Origin: a virus
IMG/VR virus record: IMGVR_UViG_3300034106_006471
Coordinates: 24,925 to 88,924 of that record
Length of the DNA stretch: 64,000 nt
Reading direction: 5' to 3' (one strand)
Each line of letters starts with the position of its first letter. The first letter of the stretch is position 1. The position numbers and the translations under genes were made by a program. This document shows positions 31,073 to 39,500 of this stretch, in pieces. Under the pieces are notes generated by a model that worked only from the letters and a program-made list of their open reading frames with translations, had not been told where the DNA came from and did no database searches.

Positions 31073-31396
31073 TTACTCATCTTTCTTTTGATATTTATGC
31101 CATCCCTTATTTGGTAGATAATTTCCGTTATCATCTTTTCTCTTTGGAAATAATGTTCCACCTTTTTTATGCTGTCCAAATGCTAAAACAGCACCGCAAT
31201 CCATACATCTAAGCTCATAGTAATCATTGCCTTCTACGCTTCTAACAATAAATCTTAAATTTGTGCTTTTGCACAAACCGCATTTTTCTTCTCCAAAAAT
31301 TTCTTGAATAAGAGCAAGTTCTTTAAAAATCTCTTTTTGTCCGCTTCCTTCAAGTTCGAAACTCAATTTATCATTAGCTTTGTATGTTACTTTCAT
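31073..31396 (-). CDS. Zinc-finger protein of phage recombination/replication region
   Basis: 107 aa from the second in-frame ATG (31396), which lies 2 nt after the upstream stop; an ATG at 31408 is also possible. Two Cys-x2-Cys pairs (CGLCKS and CMDCGA) frame a beta hairpin, followed by LAFGQHKKGGTLFPKR and WHKYQ. The pattern fits a single zinc ribbon with a basic tail. It is the last gene of the - strand block, after a candidate annealing protein, so a nucleic-acid-binding accessory role is inferred. Its stop codon abuts the stop of the convergent + strand gene with no gap. Confidence 0.55.
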   Translation of the reverse strand: MKVTYKANDKLSFELEGSGQKEIFKELALIQEIFGEEKCGLCKSTNLRFIVRSVEGNDYYELRCMDCGAVLAFGQHKKGGTLFPKRKDDNGNYLPNKGWHKYQKKDE

Positions 31397-31398
31397 AA

Positions 31399-32136
31399 TT
31401 ATTTCCATTCATTTGAGTATCCAAATACTTCTGCTGGTATTTCAGAAGGATTGGCTTGGTACTTTGATAACATTCTTATTATATCAACAGCTTTGTCATG
31501 AGTCAAACTATAAATATCTTTAGTTTCGATATTATTTGTTTCTAATAATTTATTGATATTAATATTAAGTCTCTGAGATATTACATCCATAAAATTAAGT
31601 TGATTATTGGTAATTTTATTTACCGTATTAGCATCTGGATGATCGTCGATCTCACTAGCCATTTCTTCAGCGGCGACTACTTTTCTAAGTCTTAAAGCTC
31701 TTCGCAAAGCTCTGCCTTCTGCTCTTGTTTCGGCCACCGCAACGGGATGATTTCTATAGATTTTATCGCAGTTACCCCAATAAACGTCTGCGGAGCCATC
31801 TACAGTATAGATATTTAAATCATTGGTATCTGACCCCTCAGACTTTAAACCATATGACAATGAATGTATAACCGTTGCTCTTTTTTCGTTATCTGGACTA
31901 GGAGATTGTACAACATTAGATGTTGATGATATTAATTTACAGTTTAGTACAACCTCAAAAATTCTTCTCAACCCATCTGTTGTTGGATTTCCTTTAATTC
32001 TTTCATCTTCTGATAATAAGCTTAAAACATAGTCGGTCCACTCTAAATCATGAATAGTTGGTACAGATTGAATTTGGTCACTTTCTGTCTCTATATTTGT
32101 TTTGACAACAATTTCTTCTTTTTTGGGTCTTGGCAT
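31399..32136 (-). CDS. Candidate recombination (ssDNA-annealing-like) protein
   Basis: 245 aa from ATG 32136, which has an AAGGA site 9 nt upstream. A central block contains a beta strand (DVYWGNCD) and then HPVAVAETRAEGRALRRALR, a short helix pattern seen in Rad52/ERF-type phage annealing proteins, where an (A)ET(K/R)A...RALR stretch follows the beta core. The C-terminal part contains a helical segment (QLNFMDVISQRLNI and following) like the tail regions of such proteins. The assignment is tentative: only this block matches, and I cannot run a profile search. The neighbouring zinc finger and nuclease genes fit a recombination role. Confidence 0.4.
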   Translation of the reverse strand: MPRPKKEEIVVKTNIETESDQIQSVPTIHDLEWTDYVLSLLSEDERIKGNPTTDGLRRIFEVVLNCKLISSTSNVVQSPSPDNEKRATVIHSLSYGLKSEGSDTNDLNIYTVDGSADVYWGNCDKIYRNHPVAVAETRAEGRALRRALRLRKVVAAEEMASEIDDHPDANTVNKITNNQLNFMDVISQRLNININKLLETNNIETKDIYSLTHDKAVDIIRMLSKYQANPSEIPAEVFGYSNEWK

Positions 32137-32138
32137 AA

Positions 32139-32942
32139 TCAAAAATCCTTAATAGTAATTTTAAAATCGGTAGTTTTATCGTCTTGTAAAGTACGAATAC
32201 TGTGTAATAATTTTGAATAAATCAAAGATGCTCTAGTGTTAGAAAAATCTTTCTCTTGCTTAATCCTTATCAATTTCCAACCTTTTCCTAATATCAACCC
32301 CTCCTTTTTTGCATCATATTTTTTATTTCTTTTTAGAGATTCAGAACCCCAAACCGGTTCGAAATGACTAGGACCATCAACTTCTATGGCTATATTAGAT
32401 TCTGGTAAAAAAAGATCAATCTGTAATTTTGTATTGAGTAGTGTTTGTTCTTTATGGAATTGAACTTTGATATTATCTTTTATTAAAGCATTTAGTAAAT
32501 ATTTTTCTAATTTGGAACCAGTTTTGCTACTAGCTCTTACAGCATCGTTGGCTTTTTTCAAAATCAATTCTTGATCATCAGGATTCATAGATTCCCATCT
32601 TTCCCTACTTTGATTTTTTCTTTTTTCTAGTTCGTCGTCAGACATATTGTCCCATGATTTCATAACGGAATTACCTATCTTATCCTTAACGCTTTGCGGT
32701 CTAGATTTTCCTTTGGTTGGGTGTTTATGAGATCCTGTTTGTATAGCATTTTTTTGAGCTTCGCTTTTGTCTCTAATTTTTATACCAAATTTCGTAGCAT
32801 CTCTTCTAAGCTTATTGGAATATGTATTATATTTTTCTGCTATACTAGCAAAACTTAATTTATTGATTATATATAATTTCTCTAGTAATTTTTTTTTGTC
32901 TATATCAGATAGATTATTGTACGAATTTACTGAACTGCTCAT
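32139..32942 (-). CDS. Free-standing homing endonuclease-like protein (Vsr-like PD-(D/E)XK fold)
   Basis: 267 aa. The start is ATG 32942, with GAGG 9-12 nt upstream; the longer frame would overlap the neighbour further. Residues 10-50 look like a helix-turn-helix (FASIAEKYNTYSNKLRRDA). Residues about 72-85 (GKSRPQSVKDKIG) match the NUMOD3-type DNA-binding repeat common in phage homing endonucleases. Residues about 182-225 carry IAIEVDGPSHF and GWKLIRIK, the core of Vsr/DUF559-like nucleases. This combination is typical of mobile phage endonucleases rather than repair enzymes. It sits at the edge of the glycosyltransferase cassette and overlaps the next gene's end by 29 nt. Confidence 0.65.
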   Translation of the reverse strand: MSSSVNSYNNLSDIDKKKLLEKLYIINKLSFASIAEKYNTYSNKLRRDATKFGIKIRDKSEAQKNAIQTGSHKHPTKGKSRPQSVKDKIGNSVMKSWDNMSDDELEKRKNQSRERWESMNPDDQELILKKANDAVRASSKTGSKLEKYLLNALIKDNIKVQFHKEQTLLNTKLQIDLFLPESNIAIEVDGPSHFEPVWGSESLKRNKKYDAKKEGLILGKGWKLIRIKQEKDFSNTRASLIYSKLLHSIRTLQDDKTTDFKITIKDF

Positions 32943-33369
32943 AATTAATATCCTCACATATGCCGATAGAATTATTCCATACCATATTATATATCTCATG
33001 CAGATAAGTGCTGTTTGCGATCACTTTTAATTTATCGTGTTTCATGATATTTTTCCAGTCAGAATAGTGACTATATGATATTTGCCACGGTATATTTTGA
33101 GCATAGAAATATAGATTTTTACATTTTATAGATCCTTCTGCTATTAATAGTGACTGTATATCAAATACGACTAAAGAACCATCAAAATATTTTGAATGAC
33201 TAAGTGGTAATATTGGTATATTTTTTGTATCTATTTTTTCTGAATATTGATTAAATAGTACTATATGTTGTTTGGGATGATTTTTAATATAAGAACCCAA
33301 AGTATCGCATAATTTTTCATGGAGCTGTATGTTCTCTAGTGTAATTGCAAAAAATCCAAGATCATTCAT
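32914..33369 (-). CDS. Hypothetical protein of the glycosyltransferase-like cassette
   Basis: 151 aa, joined by a short overlap to the gene before it. The sequence alternates hydrophobic strands and helices (HIVLFNQYSEK, GSLVVFDIQSLL, LKVIANSTYLHEIY), which is reminiscent of one Rossmann-like half of a GT-B glycosyltransferase. No nucleotide-sugar motif is identifiable. Its role is inferred only from neighbours. Confidence 0.4.
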   Translation of the reverse strand: MNDLGFFAITLENIQLHEKLCDTLGSYIKNHPKQHIVLFNQYSEKIDTKNIPILPLSHSKYFDGSLVVFDIQSLLIAEGSIKCKNLYFYAQNIPWQISYSHYSDWKNIMKHDKLKVIANSTYLHEIYNMVWNNSIGICEDINYEQFSKFVQ

Positions 33370-34091
33370 ATAAATAATTCCTTTAAAAAGCTAGCATAAT
33401 CTATAATCTCTTCTGAGATCTTTTTATTGATATTGGTATTATAATTTTTTATTTGATCCTGAATACTTTCTTTCGAATCTATATTTAGACACTTACAGCC
33501 AGCTATGACAGCTTCTCCTAAGTAGCTAGAATTATCCCCATGCAAATAATACTCTGATTCGTATAATATATCTTTTTTATCATACTCATTGACAAAACCC
33601 AGATTCAAAGGGTGTTCGAAATCAATACTGTTAAAAATTTTAATAGGTAAATTAGTTTTTGGATATAAAAGCTCGCTGATTTTATTTAAAGTTTCAGTAT
33701 CTTTTTCATAAAAATATACAATTTGATTAGCTTTATTTAAATTAGATTGGGAATATAATTCAGTATTAATTAAATATTTAGGCAATTCAATATATTTGAC
33801 GAAAGTATTCTGTAAAATATCTTTATTAAATAAGCTATCTATTAGAATATAAATCGGTAATCTGTTTCCTATGAAACTAATAAAATTATTAATTTCTTCA
33901 TTTATTATAGAAGAATTAAAAATAAAAATAGAGTTATTAGTTATATCATTACTATAGACATATTTATATATGCTATAATTATTTGGAATAATTTTTATAT
34001 CAAAATGTCTAGATTTTAATATTTCTAAATTTTGATTAAATTTATTACTGAGAAGATACAGATTTATATTTTTTATAATATTTTTTTGCAT
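33366..34091 (-). CDS. Hypothetical protein, possible GT-B-like fold
   Basis: 241 aa, very rich in Asn, Ile and Lys. The C-terminal part reads like the second domain of a retaining GT-B enzyme (YYLHGDNSSYLGEAVIAGCKC resembles the EG.G....EA...G pattern), but the key Glu and Gly residues are not all present. The first 47 nt overlap the end of the upstream gene, which is long for this region, so a later start cannot be excluded. No firm function. Confidence 0.4.
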   Translation of the reverse strand: MQKNIIKNINLYLLSNKFNQNLEILKSRHFDIKIIPNNYSIYKYVYSNDITNNSIFIFNSSIINEEINNFISFIGNRLPIYILIDSLFNKDILQNTFVKYIELPKYLINTELYSQSNLNKANQIVYFYEKDTETLNKISELLYPKTNLPIKIFNSIDFEHPLNLGFVNEYDKKDILYESEYYLHGDNSSYLGEAVIAGCKCLNIDSKESIQDQIKNYNTNINKKISEEIIDYASFLKELFI

Positions 34092-34758
34092 ATGCTAAAT
34101 CTTTTAAAGAATTAATTTTTATGGGACACATATCTTGAGATTGTAGTTGAATAAATTGTAATTTATCATTCGCTGACTTTATATGATTAATTAATTCAAA
34201 TAAAAATAACTTTGATAAAGATTGTATATTTTTTGCCTCACATAAGAAATTAGTATCTTGCTTTTCTAAAAAAAGCAGCTCAACCCACTTATAGTAAAGA
34301 TCATAAAATAAATATCCATCTTTCTCTATATTATTACTACCAATATCAAAATAGTTTCTACGATTTTTATTATCTATAAAATATGTACAAGAATGATTTT
34401 GTAGTTTAATTTTCTCGAAAAGCAATAACCCATTAGTTAATACTAAGGTATTGTTAGGATTAAATTCTTTAAGACACTTGATCAATGATCCTGCTTGATT
34501 ATCATTAGTATAATTATCATTACAATAATATTGTATATTTTTATATTTTTTAGTTTTTTGTGTAATTTTTTCATGATCAAAACCAGTACATAAAATAATC
34601 TCTATAGGATTATAATTTTTTTTTAGATATTGAATCTGATGATCTATGACTGTTATATTATCCTCAATAGGCAACAAGCTTTTGGATCCAATAGATTTCA
34701 TACCCTTTGTTATTTCTGATACTAATATTATGGCTGTTTCTGGTTTAGTATATTTCAT
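34045..34758 (-). CDS. Nucleotidyltransferase-like protein (sugar-nucleotide type, degenerate signature)
   Basis: 237 aa. The N-terminus TAIILVSEITKGMKSIGSKS has the layout of the MobA/RfbA-type nucleotidyltransferases (hydrophobic strand, loop, Lys, then LLPI), but lacks the usual Gly-x-Gly-x-Arg loop. TVIDHQIQYLKKN and IILCTGFDHEKI follow as in that family. The C-terminus PIKINSLKDLAYAKKYY matches the usual closing I.t..DL..A. The family normally makes NDP-sugars that feed glycosyltransferases. The altered loop makes catalytic activity uncertain. It overlaps both neighbours. Confidence 0.5.
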   Translation of the reverse strand: MKYTKPETAIILVSEITKGMKSIGSKSLLPIEDNITVIDHQIQYLKKNYNPIEIILCTGFDHEKITQKTKKYKNIQYYCNDNYTNDNQAGSLIKCLKEFNPNNTLVLTNGLLLFEKIKLQNHSCTYFIDNKNRRNYFDIGSNNIEKDGYLFYDLYYKWVELLFLEKQDTNFLCEAKNIQSLSKLFLFELINHIKSANDKLQFIQLQSQDMCPIKINSLKDLAYAKKYYKKYKSVSSQ

Positions 34759-35503
34759 ATGGCTGTAAATTAATATCCTTCATTATTTTTATTCCATTTA
34801 GTATATTATTAGATACTACGCTAGTTAAATACTTATATAATCCACAATTAAGACATAAGCCATGTAAACTATCGTCATTTATAAATCCTAAATTTGTAGA
34901 CTGCTGAATGATAATTTTTTGATGCAGATAGTCTGTGATGTTTGTTAAATTTAGTGTTGGGTTATTATTTTGTCTTTTAGATCCATCATAAAATAAAACG
35001 CACCATGAATCACAAGTAGATAAATTAGTATCTAAAATAATATTTATACAGTCGTTAAAAGATATAGAGTTAATATATACATGTATAGTCCATTTTTCGC
35101 ACGAAATATTTTTTCTTAATAATTGATAAAAGTTTTCTGATCTGTTGGGATCTATGATAATTGAGAGTTTTTTGGGCTTGATGTTAGAATTGTTAATATC
35201 GTCTATGATGGATGGAAGTTCGGAATCTTTGGCTTCTCTAGCGTCAATTAGCAAATAGTATTTTAGATTAGCTTTCTTTCTAACTAGTTCTGATATCTCT
35301 ATAGATTCTAAATCTTGAATATTAGCATTATATTGATTTTTACTGAATCCATATAAACAATTGTAATTATTAATTATGTTATAGTTATTATTAACAATTA
35401 TTTCCTTATGTTGTTTTATTTGATTAGGAATATCAAAATAACAATTTGGTTCTTCTGATACTGGTTGACTGAAAATACATTTATTGCAGTTAGTCTGTGT
35501 CAT
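34745..35503 (-). CDS. Cys-containing hypothetical protein, possible GT-A-like fold
   Basis: 252 aa. It begins with a CNKCIFSQP segment and further Cys residues (PNCYFDI, NCLYGF), a pattern that may bind metal. The middle has alternating strands and helices (KYYLLIDAREAKDS, KKLSIIIDPNRS, WCVLFYDGSKR) that resemble a GT-A fold with a possible D-x-D-like acidic loop, though this is not convincing. It starts directly after the methyltransferase-like gene and ends inside the nucleotidyltransferase-like gene. Confidence 0.4.
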   Translation of the reverse strand: MTQTNCNKCIFSQPVSEEPNCYFDIPNQIKQHKEIIVNNNYNIINNYNCLYGFSKNQYNANIQDLESIEISELVRKKANLKYYLLIDAREAKDSELPSIIDDINNSNIKPKKLSIIIDPNRSENFYQLLRKNISCEKWTIHVYINSISFNDCINIILDTNLSTCDSWCVLFYDGSKRQNNNPTLNLTNITDYLHQKIIIQQSTNLGFINDDSLHGLCLNCGLYKYLTSVVSNNILNGIKIMKDINLQPYEIY

Positions 35504-35504
35504 A

Positions 35505-35921
35505 TTATTTATTTTTAGTTATTGTAATAAAATGTATATATTCTTGATCATAATTAATATCAATTACATCTATGTGATTATTTTTATCTATATATTCCAA
35601 AATATCATCAAGCCCAATATGATTATGAATATTTTTTATATAATCAAAAAAATCTTTATTATTGATCTTTTTAGATAAGAAGTCTGAACATATTTTATTT
35701 AAACTCGCTACCCCAATAATAAGTTGTCCGTTCGGTCTAATTTTATCTATTAAGAGATCCAAGGCTTTTTCAGCATCGTGCTCCTCAAATATATTAAAAT
35801 ATTTACATACTAATAGTTCGCACGAATATGGGAAAATATTATTTATATTTTGTATGTTGATATTTTCTAAAGAATCTATTTTTTGTAAATCGCTACTAAT
35901 TAAATTAATTTTTTGATTCAT
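35505..35921 (-). CDS. Methyltransferase-like fragment (class I SAM fold, C-terminal half)
   Basis: 138 aa, short for the family. The segment CELLVCKYFNIFEE, then ALDLLIDKIRPNGQLIIGV and a closing hairpin EYIHFITITK, matches strands 4 to 7 of class I methyltransferases (the LRPGG.l.i.. region). The N-terminal Gly-rich SAM-binding loop (E/DxGxGxG) is missing, so it is either a truncated relic or a subunit lacking its own cofactor site. Confidence 0.45.
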   Translation of the reverse strand: MNQKINLISSDLQKIDSLENINIQNINNIFPYSCELLVCKYFNIFEEHDAEKALDLLIDKIRPNGQLIIGVASLNKICSDFLSKKINNKDFFDYIKNIHNHIGLDDILEYIDKNNHIDVIDINYDQEYIHFITITKNK

Positions 35922-35930
35922 ATTATCTTT

Positions 35931-36779
35931 CTATTTTAGTATTTCGTCTATGATTTGCTTTATAGAATTATTAAATTTATCAAATGGATATTTATTAGTA
36001 ATAGAATCATGGTTAGCTATGAATGTTTCTTTAGTTAGATTTGGTACTATACTATCCAGTAACCCTAACAACTCCGTACTACTACTTACGACATAGTGAT
36101 TAGCAATATCAGCTTGGTGTTTGGATGATATTGTTATGCATCCTTTTGATGCTGCTAACAATGTATTATATTCAGAATAAAAGTTAATACATATCTTATA
36201 ATTGATTAATTGATTAGTAATATAATTATTATTATTTTTAGCTACTAATATATCGGCATCTGGATATTTTTGTTTTATCTGAGAGAAAATAATATTATCA
36301 AAATTCTTTTCTTCTGCAATAAATAAAATAGATTTATTTTTATTAGTTATAGTATCAGAATTAATTTGTTTAAAACCATAAGATATATCATAAATATTTG
36401 AGATTATATTTTTTAGCGATGGAATAAAACTATATTTTTTGTAATTTTTAATTTTGGTATTGAATAAATAGAGGTCCTCTTTTTTCATAGTTACTATAGA
36501 TTCATCATGAAAAAATAACACCTTTGGAATATAATGCAAAAATTTATTTTGTATTTGGGAATATTCTACTGGATTATTAATAAAATATAAATTCGGATAA
36601 ATAGGAACATCATCACCTATGCTATCAGATATAAAATTAAATAAATTATCGGTAATACTATTCAACGAATCAGTGTACCAATCTCCAGATTGGGTATAGT
36701 AAATATTAATAGGAGCAAGGCTATTCTTATATAATAAGTCTCTATACAATCTTGAGATTTGCTTATTCTTTATTTGCAT
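35931..36779 (-). CDS. Glycosyltransferase-like protein (GT-B-like, divergent)
   Basis: 282 aa. There are two alpha/beta halves: an N-terminal half with IYPNLYFINNPVEY and VLFFHDE, and a C-terminal half with SILFIAEEKNFDN, DADILVAKNNN and ICINFYSEYNTLLAASKGCITIS. The last stretch resembles the nucleotide-binding region of GT-B enzymes (a surface loop followed by EA...G.). No exact family signature. It is flanked by other glycosyltransferase-like genes, which supports the call. Confidence 0.42.
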   Translation of the reverse strand: MQIKNKQISRLYRDLLYKNSLAPINIYYTQSGDWYTDSLNSITDNLFNFISDSIGDDVPIYPNLYFINNPVEYSQIQNKFLHYIPKVLFFHDESIVTMKKEDLYLFNTKIKNYKKYSFIPSLKNIISNIYDISYGFKQINSDTITNKNKSILFIAEEKNFDNIIFSQIKQKYPDADILVAKNNNNYITNQLINYKICINFYSEYNTLLAASKGCITISSKHQADIANHYVVSSSTELLGLLDSIVPNLTKETFIANHDSITNKYPFDKFNNSIKQIIDEILK

Positions 36780-37771
36780 AATAAACTATCTAATGTTGGA
36801 GTATTGTCATTATTGCGAATTGGTCTAGTATTAATACTACTGCTCATTTTTTCTGATAAATCAGATATATTTATTCCAGAATATATATTGTCTATATCCC
36901 AGATGTTATCTTCTACATTAAGATCTTGATTGATATCCATATTATCATTAGATATAATGCTATTATTATATAATTTTGGAAGATCAGAATTTAGGCCATA
37001 ATTGGTAAATCTTCTAAAATCTAGACAACAATCAAATGCTTCGTGAACACCAAGAATCTCAGACTCGAAACAATTAATAACCAAAGGCTTTATATAATTA
37101 TTCATATAATATAATTTAGTACTTTGTTGTAGCAAACTTATGTGTTTATTGATTTCCTGTACTATGTTTTTATCATAACAAACCATAAAAAGCATTGATA
37201 AATTAATTTTCTTTTTTAACAGAATAAATGCTGAGATGTACCTCTTAATATCCTGTATATTTTCTTTGCTAATAAATGTATAAAATTTATATTTTTTATT
37301 TTTTATTAACTTCTCCGGTTTGGTTGCATCTGTTATAGTTTCAGAATATCTAAAAGATTTAATGTTTTTACTATTTAAGTTTGTATTATTTTTAATAAAA
37401 GTGCTATCGTACTGACTGTCAAATAAAATCATATTAAAAGTTTTAAGCACTCTACTGTATGTAGTATTCATATAATTATTTTTTATATATGGAATAATTG
37501 GAATACAATAGTTTTTATTAGATACTAAGTTAAAAGGTATGATATAATCGATAGGGGCGTATTGAACAATAAAATCATATTTTTTTCTTAAAAAGATTTT
37601 TTGTTCTAGATCTAATAATTCTTGATCAATTTCGGGTATTGTGACATTATCAGATAAAAAAATAGGTCTAATAGTCAAAGAGCATTTATTTCTAAGAGAA
37701 TAAATATGATTCCTAGAAGATAAACCCAGAATAGATTTTTCTCGATACGGACCTATATATAAAGCATTCAT
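36770..37771 (-). CDS. Glycosyltransferase-like protein
   Basis: 333 aa. The start MNALYIGPYREKSILG is the type of opening seen in GT4/GT1-like enzymes (strand, Gly-rich turn, helix). YKFYTFISKENIQDIKRYISAFILLKK... resembles the core strand and helix that starts the C-terminal domain, and SEILGVHEAFDCCLDFRRFTNYGL replaces the usual EGFG..EA segment. The C-terminal 60 residues are Asn/Asp-rich and probably disordered. It starts 4 nt inside the end of the larger glycosyltransferase gene, so it is probably translated with it. Confidence 0.5.
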   Translation of the reverse strand: MNALYIGPYREKSILGLSSRNHIYSLRNKCSLTIRPIFLSDNVTIPEIDQELLDLEQKIFLRKKYDFIVQYAPIDYIIPFNLVSNKNYCIPIIPYIKNNYMNTTYSRVLKTFNMILFDSQYDSTFIKNNTNLNSKNIKSFRYSETITDATKPEKLIKNKKYKFYTFISKENIQDIKRYISAFILLKKKINLSMLFMVCYDKNIVQEINKHISLLQQSTKLYYMNNYIKPLVINCFESEILGVHEAFDCCLDFRRFTNYGLNSDLPKLYNNSIISNDNMDINQDLNVEDNIWDIDNIYSGINISDLSEKMSSSINTRPIRNNDNTPTLDSLLCK

Positions 37772-39435
37772 AAGCTGGCCTTTAATTTGGCATATTGAAT
37801 AAAGTCATCATCAAATGAGATATTATTAGCTCTGACATATTCTATTTGATTATGATTATTAATCATGGTATTTAGATTTCTAATTAATTCTGAATCTCCG
37901 AATGCATCAAAAGATGTTCCAGATTGCGTAAATCCATAGCTGGTATCTCTACACATATCTAAAAATGGTAGTGATTTTATCAAATCAATATTATTCATAT
38001 GATTGCCGCAAATATTGATCATTTCATTAATAACATACTTTGGATTGTCTATCTTTTTATCATAGGAGCGCATTAAATTTGGAGCATCATTCCAAGACTT
38101 TTTGGAGGTAAATAGCCAAGGAGAGGAGTCGAAGAAATTTTCCCATTTATCTGCTATTTTATCCCAAGAATAATGTAATTCTGTTAAGTATCTTATTCTT
38201 TTAGATTTGTTTAATTTTTCAATTTCTGGAAGATGGATATGGTTATGAATTATATCTACTAAACTAGTATTGCTTGGATAAACTCTAATAGCTTTAGTCT
38301 CTAATTCTTTAAAGTACGATCCTATTTCAATAGGATATGCTTCTAGTTTATTAATAATATCAACCATAGCACTATAATTAACTGTTGCTACGGGAATTCC
38401 ACAAGCCCCGGCTTCTATTTGCGGTAATCCAAACCCCTCGCATATAGAATACTGAACATATAAATCAAATAAGTTATATATATCTGATAAAGCTTCATTT
38501 GAAACACCAGCAGAAACGCTGATAAATCTACTAGAAAAACCAAAACACTTATTACATATCTTATTAGGACCAGTATAAAAACATGTTGATACATTATCGC
38601 ATTTATTACACTTATATGTAAAGAGCGTCCTATTGCTCATTCTTGTTTCTTTTAGTAGTTCTGGTATGTCCCATCCAGCATCCGGGTAGCTGGTATGCAG
38701 ATATAAATATATCTTATTCGCAAGAGGAGACTCTTCTTCATAAAGTCTATCTATAAGTTGTCTTACAGATGAAAGTAGTTCCGGTATTAACTTGCGCTTT
38801 TGATTACGCATAACAGAACCTATAATTATTGCATCGTTTGGTATATTGTATTTATTCCTTAATTCTTTTTTATTCTTAGGAATAAAAGTATTTAAATCAA
38901 CACCTGGAGAAACAGTATCAATGTAATTAATCTGATTGTCGCTTTGTTTTTTCAGAACATCTGCCGCCCAATCAGAATACGTAAAAATAGCATCAGCACC
39001 TATAAAGGTTTCTATCCACTGTTCTTGCTGAGGGGCCGAGTCTACTGTAGGCATTAAAACCCAATTAAAAAATGGTCTAACAGCAGAAAAACCTTGATAG
39101 TAACTCATCCAATAATCTCTTATATCGCAATTAACGTGGGGCTTAAAATCTATTATAACTTTATCGAATCTCCAACGACCAAATTGATTATCAGTCCTCG
39201 ACATATACTCTTGATATCGAGGATCATCTGCTCTAACAGCATTGGGGTAGTATTTCCATTTGATTTCGGAATCTCTTGGATCATTTACAAAACCATAACA
39301 CGCTAGTTCTGCTATGTCATATTTGTTTAATGAATGTAGTCTAGTAAGTAGTTCTCTGGTATAATTTCCAAAACCAGAATTTATAAAACTAGCTTCTGAA
39401 GTAAATAAGATTTTGAGTTTAGTTGATTGCGACAT
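37768..39435 (-). CDS. Glycosyltransferase (GT-B, GT4-like) with zinc-ribbon insert
   Basis: 555 aa from ATG 39435. A start 11 codons further up would fall inside a terminator-like hairpin, so I reject it. N-terminus: KILFTSEASFINSGFGNYTRELLTRL, the usual GT-B opening. DTVSPGVDLNTF and IIGSVMRNQKRKLIPELL mark the start of the second domain, and CEGFGLPQIEAGACGIPVAT (about 335-354) is the donor-binding signature of retaining GT4-type enzymes. Two Cys pairs at about 275-298 form a zinc-ribbon-like insert before that signature. It is the best-supported sugar transferase of the cassette. The substrate is unknown; virion protein or modified DNA are both possible. No Shine-Dalgarno is visible. Confidence 0.85.
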   Translation of the reverse strand: MSQSTKLKILFTSEASFINSGFGNYTRELLTRLHSLNKYDIAELACYGFVNDPRDSEIKWKYYPNAVRADDPRYQEYMSRTDNQFGRWRFDKVIIDFKPHVNCDIRDYWMSYYQGFSAVRPFFNWVLMPTVDSAPQQEQWIETFIGADAIFTYSDWAADVLKKQSDNQINYIDTVSPGVDLNTFIPKNKKELRNKYNIPNDAIIIGSVMRNQKRKLIPELLSSVRQLIDRLYEEESPLANKIYLYLHTSYPDAGWDIPELLKETRMSNRTLFTYKCNKCDNVSTCFYTGPNKICNKCFGFSSRFISVSAGVSNEALSDIYNLFDLYVQYSICEGFGLPQIEAGACGIPVATVNYSAMVDIINKLEAYPIEIGSYFKELETKAIRVYPSNTSLVDIIHNHIHLPEIEKLNKSKRIRYLTELHYSWDKIADKWENFFDSSPWLFTSKKSWNDAPNLMRSYDKKIDNPKYVINEMINICGNHMNNIDLIKSLPFLDMCRDTSYGFTQSGTSFDAFGDSELIRNLNTMINNHNQIEYVRANNISFDDDFIQYAKLKASL

Positions 39436-39440
39436 ATTTA

Positions 39441-39468
39441 AAAAAAATGGGGGGTATTTCACCCCCAT
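39441..39468 (-). terminator. Rho-independent terminator-like hairpin after ssb
   Basis: Read on the - strand, ATGGGGG and CCCCCAT form a stem of at least 7 bp around a loop of about 8 nt, followed directly by a run of seven T residues. It lies 32 nt after the ssb stop codon and immediately before the ATG of the glycosyltransferase gene. Confidence 0.8.
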
Positions 39469-39500
39469 CTATTTAGGCCCTTATGACAGATTAAGCCGGA

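Noticed and set aside
35505-35921. Complete methyltransferase
   Set aside because: The Gly-rich SAM-binding loop is missing and no upstream frame supplies it.
39436-39468. Longer glycosyltransferase start at 39468
   Set aside because: The extra residues are encoded by the terminator-like hairpin and have no ribosome-binding site.
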